The notes beneath the pieces were generated by a model, which did not search any database, was not told the origin of the DNA, and saw nothing but the letters and a program-made list of their open reading frames with translations. From assembly GCF_001612985.1 (NCBI RefSeq), contig NZ_BDBM01000011.1, forward strand, positions 1 through 64,000: DNA of 64,000 nucleotides. The letters are read 5' to 3'. Positions 56,865 through 64,000 of this stretch are shown here, in pieces (position 1 is the stretch's first letter; each line of letters opens with the position of its first letter). The stretch comes from Nocardia gamkensis NBRC 108242. GTDB lineage: Bacteria > Actinomycetota > Actinomycetes > Mycobacteriales > Mycobacteriaceae. Position numbers and translations under genes: made by a program.

Positions 56865-57866
56865 TCAGTGCGCGCCGAGCGTATCGAGGATCATCGGACG
56901 CGCCGTCGCGAGCGCTTGCTGCCAGTAGGGCCAGGTGTGCGTTCCATCGGTGATGTCGATGCGGGCGGTGATGCCGAGTTCCGCGAGCCGATCGCGGAAC
57001 ATCTGGACGGAAGTGATCGTCATCGTCTCGAGTCCCATCGCGTTGACGGTGTTCCCGAATCCGAACGGCACATCGAGCGGGCCGGGCAGGCCGTTGCCGC
57101 TCGAGACGTAGATCGGCAGTCCGCGCAGCAATTCCGCCTGTTCGGTGGCATCGTTGCGGCTCCAGGCGGGGTCCCCGGCCGGACCCCACATGTCGTCGAC
57201 GTTGAAGTTGCCCTCATCCCACATCGCGGCGCGCATCGCTTCGTTCCAGAGCGGGAATGTCGGGTGCAGGAATCCGGAGAAGGATCCGGCGAACTTGAAC
57301 TGATTGCGGTGGTAGGCGGCCAGCGTCAGCGCGGCGTTGCCGCCCATGGAGGCGCCGACGATGGCGTTGTTGGTGCGCGACACGCCGTATCCCTGCAAAT
57401 AGGCAGGCAGTTCCTTGGTAAGGAAGGTTTCCCATTTGTACGTCGCCGCTTGACCGTTGGTGCTACTGGATCGGTACCAGTCGGTGTAGAAGCTCGAGTG
57501 GCCACCGACCGGGAACACCACTGTGACGTTGTCGTCAGCGAACTGGCGCAGGGCGTCGGTATCGGTCGTCCACTGACTGTGATCGGCCGGGGCACGCAGG
57601 CCGTCGAGCACATACAGCGCCGCGCTCCCGCCGCGGGCCGCCCACTGGACCTGGACTTTGATCGGCCCCATGCTGGACGGCACGGATAGCTCCGTGTATC
57701 CGCCCACCGGTGCGCGCGCTATCGGTGCGTGGATCGGCGCGGCTGTCGCCACGGCCGCCCCGATCGACGACATGAGCACGGCTGTCGCCATGACAGCGCC
57801 GGTCTTCCTCAGCCGACCACGAACAACCCGCTGCTTCCCAGATCGCGCTGTCGAGCCCACCCGCAT
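56865..57866 (-). CDS. antigen-85-like mycolyltransferase/esterase
   Basis: 333 residues. Basic N-terminus then a Sec signal (GAVMATAVLMSSIGAAVATAAP, cleaved ~45). Mature part YTELSVPSSMGPIKVQVQWAARGGSAALYVLDGLRAPADHSQW, VVFPVGGHSSFYTDWY and the nucleophile elbow IVGASMGGNAALTLAAYH are the antigen 85/esterase-D fold. It can transfer mycolates to trehalose or arabinogalactan, supporting a mycolate-containing host. Confidence 0.9.
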   Translation of the reverse strand: MRVGSTARSGKQRVVRGRLRKTGAVMATAVLMSSIGAAVATAAPIHAPIARAPVGGYTELSVPSSMGPIKVQVQWAARGGSAALYVLDGLRAPADHSQWTTDTDALRQFADDNVTVVFPVGGHSSFYTDWYRSSSTNGQAATYKWETFLTKELPAYLQGYGVSRTNNAIVGASMGGNAALTLAAYHRNQFKFAGSFSGFLHPTFPLWNEAMRAAMWDEGNFNVDDMWGPAGDPAWSRNDATEQAELLRGLPIYVSSGNGLPGPLDVPFGFGNTVNAMGLETMTITSVQMFRDRLAELGITARIDITDGTHTWPYWQQALATARPMILDTLGAH

Positions 57867-58195
57867 CCCTCCTCTTCCTTCCGGTTCGATGACCGGAGAA
57901 TTCCGATTCGTTCGTCGTCGAGAGCATGTCGTTCCCTCCGCGTTCGCGGCCCACCGTGCTCGGGATCGGGAAGATCATCCTAGGTCGCGCCGCAGCGGCT
58001 CCGGAGCGCCGAACTTGTCAGGTCTGGGAAAACCGGTCCTGACGACTTGTCCGGGTGACGCGGGCGGCCTGCCGGCTCCGGGCGGCTGCGGACCAGGTTG
58101 GGGGAGGCGGATCACCGGCCGGGAACCATCGCTGAACGTGCATTTGCCAGATGGTAGCCGGAATGTCCGCTTCGCGGCCCGGCCTGCGGCACCGA
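57867..58195. other. intergenic region, no gene seen
   Basis: About 330 bases upstream of the leftward antigen-85-like gene and downstream of the next leftward operon. Probably carries the former's promoter. No clear structure noted. Confidence 0.45.
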
Positions 58196-58432
58196 TCAGG
58201 TATGCGGCGTGTCACCGGCCGATCTCGGTCGAGTCGCCTCGTCCACCGGCCCGGCGGACACTCCCGCCTCGGCACTCACAGCCGCCTCCATGGACTCCAG
58301 TACCGCGGCGGCGGCTTCCCGGTCCTGCTCTGTGAGTTCGAGCAGGCCGCGCCGCACCGCCGAGACGAACACCAGGTACTCGTCGCGACGGTAGACCTCG
58401 AGTACGCCGGTGCCGATGGAGTTGTCGCGCAT
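58196..58432 (-). CDS. small hypothetical protein, 78 residues
   Basis: MRDNSIGTGVLEVYRRDEYLVFVSAVRRGLLELTEQ followed by a helical acidic tail. Its ATG overlaps the stop of the preceding 24-residue reading frame (TGATG). Family unknown. Part of a small leftward operon behind the truncated F420 enzyme. Confidence 0.55.
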   Translation of the reverse strand: MRDNSIGTGVLEVYRRDEYLVFVSAVRRGLLELTEQDREAAAAVLESMEAAVSAEAGVSAGPVDEATRPRSAGDTPHT

Positions 58433-58506
58433 CAGGATTCGGTGACGTCGCGATCGTGCTCGAGTCGGCCGAGGCCGATGCGGAACAGCAGCGTCAGTTT
58501 GTCCAC
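58432..58506 (-). CDS. 24-residue small reading frame
   Basis: From GTG 58506 reads MDKLTLLFRIGLGRLEHDRD then VTES, an amphipathic helix. It starts 17 bases after the F420 enzyme stop and its stop overlaps the next ATG as TGATG, which argues that it is translated. Function unknown. Confidence 0.4.
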   Translation of the reverse strand: MDKLTLLFRIGLGRLEHDRDVTES

Positions 58507-58522
58507 GATCGAACCGCCCGAT

Positions 58523-59245
58523 CTAATCCCTTGTGAGATCGAATCGTTCGGCGAATTCCGACATTCGGTCGTGCTGTTCATCGGCCGTCCCCGGGGCCAG
58601 GTTGACGACGATCCGCGTCACTCCTCGATCTTCGAGTTGCCGGACCTGTTCGACCGGCAGATCGGCCGAGCCCCAGCGGGTGTACTCGAGAGCGGCCGGG
58701 TCACGGCCCGCTTCGGCGGCCGCCTTGCGTGCCAGTTCGATTTGCAGCTCACGCTCGGTGTCGTCGAGCATGCCACCCGCGAAGTAGCCGTCGCCCCGTC
58801 GACCGGCGCGGCGTGCGGCGGCTCGGCTGGACCCGCCCACATGGATCGGAAGCGCCTTTGCCCCCAGTGGTTTGGGGTAGCTGCACAGCTTGTCGAAGGC
58901 ATAGAACTCACCGTCATAGTCGACGCCCTCGCGGCCGCCCGACCACAGCAGCCGCAGCACGTCGATCGCCTCGTCGGCGCGGCGACCGCGGGTGTGGAAG
59001 TCCACCCCCATGGCCCGCGCCTCGCCCGGCAGGGCGCCGAGTCCGACGGTGAGCAGCCGCATGCGTCCCGCGGACAAGACGTCGATGGTGGCCAAGCGTT
59101 TGGCCAGCACCACTGGATGGCGGTAGGGCAGCAACAGGACGCCGGTGCCCAGCAGCAGCCGTCGCATGGCCGCGGCGACGAAGCTCAGGCAATCCAGCGG
59201 ATCCCACCCCGGCGTCGCAACGGTAAACCTTGCCGCCGACGTCAA
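58523..59245 (-). CDS. LLM-class F420-dependent oxidoreductase, N-terminally truncated
   Basis: 240 residues from a TTG start, versus ~280-300 in the family. The central barrel is intact: LLLGTGVLLLPYRHPVVLAKRLATIDVLSAGRMRLLTVGLG, GVDYDGEFYAFDKLCSYPKPLG and LPIHVGGSSRAAARRAGRRGDGYFAGG. The first strand and the residues that normally precede WDPLDCLSFVAAA are lacking, and no ATG/GTG with ribosome site precedes it. The open frame 5' of the TTG begins RVRFRYG, like the usual N-terminus, so an internal deletion is likely. Probably non-functional. Confidence 0.65.
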   Translation of the reverse strand: MTSAARFTVATPGWDPLDCLSFVAAAMRRLLLGTGVLLLPYRHPVVLAKRLATIDVLSAGRMRLLTVGLGALPGEARAMGVDFHTRGRRADEAIDVLRLLWSGGREGVDYDGEFYAFDKLCSYPKPLGAKALPIHVGGSSRAAARRAGRRGDGYFAGGMLDDTERELQIELARKAAAEAGRDPAALEYTRWGSADLPVEQVRQLEDRGVTRIVVNLAPGTADEQHDRMSEFAERFDLTRD

Positions 59246-59342
59246 GGCAAGTCCTGGCGCGATGGAATCGTCGTCGTCGATGCAGACCGAGCCGTAGCGA
59301 AACCGTACGCGCCCTCACATGACGTGCTCGCCTCGCCGCGTG

Positions 59343-59672
59343 TCACCTGGCGCGGCCGCCTTTCGCGGTCATACGCAGACCCCAGATCTCCAAGGTCGCC
59401 GCAACGCCCAGGTATTGCAGGTAGGCGGCGATCACCAGCCATGCGCCGTAGTCGTGCAACCATGCCCGCAACGGCAGCAGCGCCAGGAGGCCCAGGCAGA
59501 TCATCAGAGCGCCCAGGACCAGCGCCGGGATTCTCAGCGGCGCGAGTTGCTCGTCGAAACCGCGGGCGGACCGCGCCGGGTCCGCGGTGGCGCTTCGGCT
59601 CGATCGGGCGGCGGAGGGAACACCGGCACCGGCCGTATCGAATGGGTCGGACATGGACGCTGGGATAGCCAT
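59343..59672 (-). CDS. small membrane protein
   Basis: 109 residues from ATG 59672, which has GGAG six bases upstream. A disordered N-terminal half, then two membrane spans: APLRIPALVLGALMICLGLLALLPL and WLVIAAYLQYLGVAATLEIWGL. No family recognised. Leftward, in line with the truncated F420 enzyme. Confidence 0.6.
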   Translation of the reverse strand: MAIPASMSDPFDTAGAGVPSAARSSRSATADPARSARGFDEQLAPLRIPALVLGALMICLGLLALLPLRAWLHDYGAWLVIAAYLQYLGVAATLEIWGLRMTAKGGRAR

Positions 59673-60153
59673 AACGTTCTCCGGGCCGACGCTCCGATCG
59701 ACCGAGGTAGCGATTCGATATGGAACAGGACGCTCGATCGCCGTCACCGGCGGCCGAGTCGTCGCGTGAGGCGGGTACTACAGCCGCTCTACGACGTTCA
59801 TGAGGCTAACTATCGGTTACCGACAGTGTGGCGGTAATGCCAGAACGAGAAAAGGCCTATCTTGTCCTACGATCAGGAGTGGCCGCGCGTGATCGAATCG
59901 TGACATCGAGTCGAAATGGGGGCGTGAGCGCGGGGAAGTATCGTCCCGGCGCGCGACGTGCTAGCTATCTGGCAGCGCTCGGACCGCACGGGGGTTACCG
60001 AACCGATATCCGGCGCGGGTGAGGAGGCGCCGGATTCGGGGGCGGATTTCGGACGGGTGGAGTGAACGGCCCCGGGTCTGGGCTACGCCGCACCCCGATC
60101 AGGCTGGCGTGGGTGACGGGGCGACCGGGGGCGTCTCGGTATGTTCCTCTGTG
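59673..60153. other. intergenic region, no gene seen
   Basis: About 480 bases. AT-rich spots at ~59800-59830 with CGGTTACCG. Frames have shadow composition. Confidence 0.45.
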
Positions 60154-61521
60154 TCACGTCGAGGCCGTGCGATATGACGCAATCAGCGCGCGGACGGCCG
60201 CGTCGATGTCAGCAGGCAATGGAGTGGAGTTCAGAATGTCCTGCAGGGGCGCCGCCGCTGCCGCGCCGACCGAGGTCCGGTGTGGTTCCTCGAACCTACG
60301 AAAGCCGTCGCGCGATGCTGCCAAAGCCTCCTCGGTCCGGCCGGTGAACGCCAAGGCGTCTGCCAGGTCGAACCATTTCCAAGCGTCCTCATCGCCCTCC
60401 GAGCGGGCGCTGTACCGTGCGAGGTGCTCCAGCTCCTCGAATTCGGCGAGTGCATGATGCCTCCGGGCTTCGTCACTTCCGGCGAGCTGGAGGTCGAGTC
60501 GAGCGAGGTTCATCAAGGGGTAGGTATTCCGATTGTCGATCCTGCCCGCTTCTGCGTAGGCATCCCGAGCCTGCCGGAGCATCACCTGGTCATACCGTCC
60601 GGTGCTGTCGTAGTGGTTGCGCGCCTTCCGGCGGTAGATGCCGCCGAGGATCGAATGAGCCTCCGCGTCTTCGCGGTGCAAGGTGACAGCCTGACGGACG
60701 GAATCGACTGCGATGTCGAGCGCCCCGTTTCGACTCTGCGCGACACCGAGTTCCCGCCAGGCCGGGGCGAATGACGGCTCGAGACGCGTCGCCTCTGTCA
60801 GGTACTGGATGGCGTCGTTGTATTCGCTTGCCGAGATGGCCGATTCGCCCAACAAGAAATGCGCCTGGACATTTGCTGGATTGACCGCGACTGCCTGGTG
60901 CAACAGCTGAATCCGTTTGTCGTGCTCCGCATTGAGCGCGGCCGCAATCAAGTCGTCACCGCGCTGGTGGGCCAGCCGCGCGTTCTCGGCGCGAAGCTCC
61001 TCCACTTCGTGGCGCTCGAGCGTGATCAACTCGGCGTTCTGACGCACCAGGCTGTCCACGTACCCCGGCTGCCGAAGCCCTTTCACGATCATGTCGGCGA
61101 TCCTCGTGGCGGCGGTCTCCAGCTCTTCGGGATCGTTGCCGTATTTGACAGCTTTACTGGGGCTGACATTGAACGCGAGATCGTCGTGCAAACTTTGGCA
61201 GGTCAGCACAGTCACGCAGTCTTTGACCGCCCAGCGAACCCCCAACTCGAGATAGACATTGGCGTTTAGGCCGGTGAGGTCTGCGATGTATACGGGCGCG
61301 CGCATCGCTGCGCCGAACATCGATTGGTGGATGTTGCCTGCTCGATCCTCATCCACCTCGATCCGTAACCGGTACTCGACACCGGTCTGGGCGCTCACCT
61401 CCCGAGCGATTCGCTCGTACAAATGTTTCTTGATCTGGGCGACGTCCTTCCAGCGGGCGTTCTCCCCGCGGATGGTGCCCGGCATCGCCACGAAAATGAC
61501 ATTGTCGTTCGCGTCCGTCAT
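60154..61521 (-). CDS. deoxyribosyltransferase/TIR-like domain + coiled coil + TPR protein
   Basis: 455 residues. Residues ~5-125: VIFVAMPGT, then EVDEDRAGNIHQSMFGAAMRAPVYIADLTGLNANVYLELGVRWAVKD, matching nucleoside 2-deoxyribosyltransferase/TIR-like nucleotide-binding domains (D-x-T-x2-N-x-N-V...E-L-G). Residues ~155-190 are a coiled coil (NAELITLERHEVEELRAENARL). Residues ~195-440 are TPRs (ANVQAHFLLGESAISASEYNDAIQYLTEATRLEPSFAPAWRELG). The layout, effector-like N-terminus plus repeat sensor, resembles bacterial immune proteins. Single gene with normal regulatory gaps on both sides. Confidence 0.75.
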   Translation of the reverse strand: MTDANDNVIFVAMPGTIRGENARWKDVAQIKKHLYERIAREVSAQTGVEYRLRIEVDEDRAGNIHQSMFGAAMRAPVYIADLTGLNANVYLELGVRWAVKDCVTVLTCQSLHDDLAFNVSPSKAVKYGNDPEELETAATRIADMIVKGLRQPGYVDSLVRQNAELITLERHEVEELRAENARLAHQRGDDLIAAALNAEHDKRIQLLHQAVAVNPANVQAHFLLGESAISASEYNDAIQYLTEATRLEPSFAPAWRELGVAQSRNGALDIAVDSVRQAVTLHREDAEAHSILGGIYRRKARNHYDSTGRYDQVMLRQARDAYAEAGRIDNRNTYPLMNLARLDLQLAGSDEARRHHALAEFEELEHLARYSARSEGDEDAWKWFDLADALAFTGRTEEALAASRDGFRRFEEPHRTSVGAAAAAPLQDILNSTPLPADIDAAVRALIASYRTAST

Positions 61522-61688
61522 GCCGCCCCCGACCGCATCAACCCGTCCTCCATCAGCGTTGGCCTACAGCGTAACCGTCGGCGTGTGCCGACGCGGCCGA
61601 TGCGTCCACGGCCGGAGTGCCGCAGCAGGTGTCGTGGAGCTGTGGCCGTCCGGATCGCAGGAGCGGCGTGCCGGCGCGCCGTTCAGAT

Positions 61689-62999
61689 CTATGGGCCTCG
61701 GAGAGAAACGCCGGTGCCGAGCAAGGTGAAGCCGGTGCCGCTCAGTAGGTGCTCGTCGAGCAGGTTGCGGGTGTCCACGACGACGGGCCGGTCGACGACG
61801 GTCGCGAATTTCGCCCAGTCGAGCGAACGGAACTCGGGCCACTCGGTGAGGATTACGAGCGCACCGGCGTCCTTGGCCACCAGGTACGGGTCGTCCACCA
61901 CCCGAACGCCGTCGAGGCCGGGGGTGCCCGCCGGGACACACGGATCGTAGGCGGTGACCGTGGCGTCGTGCCTCGTGAGCTGCCGTGCGACCGCGAGGGC
62001 GGGGGAGTCGCGCAGGTCTCCCGTCCCGGCTTTGAACGCGAGACCGAGCACGCCGATCCGCGTCCCCGACAGCGAGCCGTCGACCGTGCCGGTGACCGCG
62101 CGGCGGATCTTGCGCAGCACCATCGCCTGCTGACGGTCGTTGGCGCGCAGGGCATCACGGATCACGGCGAAGTCCACCCCGGATGCCTCGGCGGCCCGCA
62201 GGAGCGCGCGCGTGTCCTTGGGCAGGCACGATCCGCCCCAACCGGGGCCCGGTGTGAGGAAGGCCGGACCGATCCGGTCGTCCATCCCCATCGCGTCGGT
62301 GACCTTCGTGATATCGGCGCCGACCCGTTCGCACAGTTCGGCCAAGGTGTTCACGAACGAGAGCTTGACCGCGAGGAAGGCGTTGCTGGCGTACTTGGCC
62401 AGTTCCGCGCTGGCCGGGTCCGATCGCAGCACCGGCGCGCCTGTCGCGGCGTACAGTGCCGCGACGCGGTCGGCCGCCTCCCGGTCGTCGTCGGCCGCAC
62501 CGACGAGGACACGGTCGGGGCGCAGGAAGTCCTCGACCGCGTGGCCCTCCCGGAGGAATTCGGGGTTGCTGACGACCGGCGTGCCCGCGAGACCGGACCG
62601 TGCGGGGATCCGCGCGGCCGTCCCCACCGGGACGGTGGACTTGGTGACCAGCACGCAATCCGGCGACAGGACGGTGGACAACGTCTCGAGCGCCTCCTCG
62701 ATCACACCCAGGTCGGCCGTTCCGCTGGTGCCCATCGGCGTGGGCAGGCACAGCAGAACCACTTCGCATCGGTGCAACTCGCCGGGGTTCGCCGTGAAGA
62801 CGAGCCGGTTCTCCGAAAGCCCTTCCCGAACCAGTTCCGGCAAGCCCGGCTCGGCGATCGAGACGGTGCCCGCGCGAAGTTCCGCGATTTTGGCCCGGTC
62901 GTTGTCGACACAGACCACGTGGTGTCCCCAGTGGGCGAGGCAGGCGGCACTGGTGAGCCCCACGTAGCCGGCGCCCACCACACCGACGCGACTACCCAT
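61689..62999 (-). CDS. UDP-glucose 6-dehydrogenase
   Basis: 436 residues starting MGSRVGVVGAGYVGLTSAAC. NAD motif GAGYVGL, catalytic Cys in GPGWGGSCLPKDT, and the C-terminal domain GVLGLAFKAGTGDLRDSPA. Oxidises UDP-glucose to UDP-glucuronate in two steps. ATG 62999 overlaps the stop of the GT9 gene by eight bases. Supplies uronic acid for an envelope glycan. Confidence 0.92.
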   Translation of the reverse strand: MGSRVGVVGAGYVGLTSAACLAHWGHHVVCVDNDRAKIAELRAGTVSIAEPGLPELVREGLSENRLVFTANPGELHRCEVVLLCLPTPMGTSGTADLGVIEEALETLSTVLSPDCVLVTKSTVPVGTAARIPARSGLAGTPVVSNPEFLREGHAVEDFLRPDRVLVGAADDDREAADRVAALYAATGAPVLRSDPASAELAKYASNAFLAVKLSFVNTLAELCERVGADITKVTDAMGMDDRIGPAFLTPGPGWGGSCLPKDTRALLRAAEASGVDFAVIRDALRANDRQQAMVLRKIRRAVTGTVDGSLSGTRIGVLGLAFKAGTGDLRDSPALAVARQLTRHDATVTAYDPCVPAGTPGLDGVRVVDDPYLVAKDAGALVILTEWPEFRSLDWAKFATVVDRPVVVDTRNLLDEHLLSGTGFTLLGTGVSLRGP

Positions 63000-63942
63000 G
63001 GCGCGCCTTCCCGCCGAGCAGCCCGGCCGCGGCGGTGAGCACATGCTCGGGTCGCAGCAGGAGCAGCCCGGGATCCGGATGGTCGGAATGCGGATCGCCC
63101 ACGGCCCCGGCCCACAGCGGCACATGGTGTTTCGCGGCGGTGGGCGGTCCCCAGCGATGCGGCGGCGTGGGGCCGAACAGCAGCACCGACGGAGTGCCGA
63201 AGGCGGTGGCGAGATGCCCTACGCCGGTGTCGCCGCACACGACCAGTGCCGCGCGGGCCACCAGCGCGGCGAGTTGGGCCAGGCCGGTGCGTCCCGCGCG
63301 CACCGCCGAGGGCGGTAGTCCGGCTTGTTCGGCGACGGCGTTCGCCAACGGGATCTCGCCGCGCGTACCGGTGATCACCACGCGGTGGCCGTCGGCGCCG
63401 AGTTCCCGCGCCACTCGGGCGAAGCGTTCGGACGGCCAGCGACGTGCGGGATAGGCCGCGCCGGGATGCAACACGACCACGTTCGACTCGGGGGCGGGCT
63501 CCGATGGCACGGGCAGCAGCAGGGCGGTGGGATCGGCGTCGATGCGTCCGAATCGCAGCAGCCGACACCAGCGATCGACCTCGTGCATGTCCTCGTGCCA
63601 CGCGGGGCCGGGCAGGTCGGGGAAATCCGGATGCCGGTGGGTCAGCACAGTGCCGGGACGTGCCGCCAGGAGGTCCCGGATGCTTTCCGGCCCACTGCCG
63701 TGCAAATTCACCGCCAGCTTCGGCGGCGCGCCGTGCCATCGGAGCGCACCCGGTCCCGCGGTCGGCAGCAGTTCGTCCACCGCGTCGATGAGTCCGACCA
63801 GATCGCGGAGCGCTTCGGGCGCGGCCAGTACCACCCGGTCGTCCGGGTAGGCGTTTCTCAGTCCGCGCAGGGCGGGCACGATGGTGAGGAGGTCACCGAG
63901 CCCGAGTGCGCGGAGCACGAGAATGGGGTGGCTCAGGGCCAC
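62992..63942 (-). CDS. glycosyltransferase family 9 (heptosyltransferase-like)
   Basis: 316 residues from GTG 63942 with GAGGGATC upstream; HPILVLRALGLGDLLTIVPALRGLR is the GT9 N-terminal Rossmann motif, and GDTGVGHLATAFGTPSVLLFGPTPPHRWGP the C-terminal donor-site motif. Transfers a heptose or related sugar from an NDP donor. Overlaps the UDP-glucose dehydrogenase gene downstream and, on the other side, overlaps the end of a further gene at the window edge. Confidence 0.88.
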   Translation of the reverse strand: MALSHPILVLRALGLGDLLTIVPALRGLRNAYPDDRVVLAAPEALRDLVGLIDAVDELLPTAGPGALRWHGAPPKLAVNLHGSGPESIRDLLAARPGTVLTHRHPDFPDLPGPAWHEDMHEVDRWCRLLRFGRIDADPTALLLPVPSEPAPESNVVVLHPGAAYPARRWPSERFARVARELGADGHRVVITGTRGEIPLANAVAEQAGLPPSAVRAGRTGLAQLAALVARAALVVCGDTGVGHLATAFGTPSVLLFGPTPPHRWGPPTAAKHHVPLWAGAVGDPHSDHPDPGLLLLRPEHVLTAAAGLLGGKARHG

Positions 63943-64000
63943 GATCCCTCTTCCGAGGCGCACACGACCAGTTCCCTGACCTCGCAACCCGGCGGCTGCC
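63933..64000 (-). CDS. 3' end of an unidentified upstream gene (partial)
   Basis: A leftward frame entering from the right edge ends PPGCEVRELVVCASEEGSWP with TGA overlapping the GT9 start by ten bases. Natural composition and coupling suggest a real gene of the same envelope operon. Confidence 0.4.
   Translation of the reverse strand, partial: QPPGCEVRELVVCASEEGSWP

Overview
High-GC DNA dense with actinobacterial gene families. An antigen-85-like mycolyltransferase/esterase (56865-57866), LppA-type and LIP-type lipoproteins, F420-dependent enzymes, a conservon-type sensor kinase cluster, an Rv1747-like FHA/ABC transporter and a rifamycin-associated element in front of a HelR helicase together suggest a mycolate-containing actinomycete. 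A Nocardia-like chromosome is the best guess. No rRNA, tRNA, CRISPR array, integrase or insertion sequence was recognised. The window looks like an accessory or variable chromosomal region with an unusually high load of broken genes.

Layout. 0.1-2.5 kb: an XRE regulator translationally coupled to an APH-fold kinase. 2.8-8.5 kb: a zinc-ribbon protein, a DUF6882 protein, a LIP-type lipase lipoprotein, a helical unknown and a GMC oxidoreductase. 8.5-11.8 kb: a conservon (NIT sensor kinase, roadblock, DUF742) without its GTPase. 12.3-15.6 kb: the most unusual locus, a flavin-dependent halogenase followed by a chorismate-lyase-like domain fused to a catalytically stripped class II DAHP synthase. 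16-25 kb: a STAS protein, a TetR regulator, a Ddn-like protein, a large SARP/AAA/TPR regulator divergent from a hemerythrin-like protein, and an aromatic-ring-type FAD monooxygenase. 25-29.7 kb: a TetR/MpaB operon whose two downstream dehydrogenase-like genes are both frameshifted.

29.8-37.8 kb: LppA-like lipoprotein, GlxA-type regulator divergent from a cupin, helR with a near-perfect RAE, then a four-gene osmoprotectant ABC operon with 4-base overlaps. 38.3-45.7 kb: a TetR/SDR divergent pair with a clear operator, a secreted alpha/beta hydrolase, a decayed methyltransferase, a GMC oxidoreductase with its Tat-exported partner, and a YrdB protein. 45.8-48.9 kb: a small ribbon-helix-helix gene with a double palindromic operator leading a VOC/methyltransferase operon, then an NCS1 nucleobase permease behind a 16-base palindrome. 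49-58 kb: FHA/ABC transporter, GT87 mannosyltransferase-like protein, HAD protein, an ECF sigma operon led by a 29-residue membrane peptide, an ANTAR protein and the antigen-85-like protein. 58-64 kb: a truncated F420 enzyme operon, a deoxyribosyltransferase-like/TPR protein that resembles immune effectors, and UDP-glucose dehydrogenase plus GT9 of an envelope glycan cluster that runs off the right edge.

The strongest candidate for an undescribed system is the halogenase / chorismate-lyase-pseudo-DAHP-synthase operon. Its logic would be to pull chorismate to a hydroxybenzoate and chlorinate or brominate it, with the dead DAHP synthase domain acting as a docking or regulatory module. That is inference from domain content.
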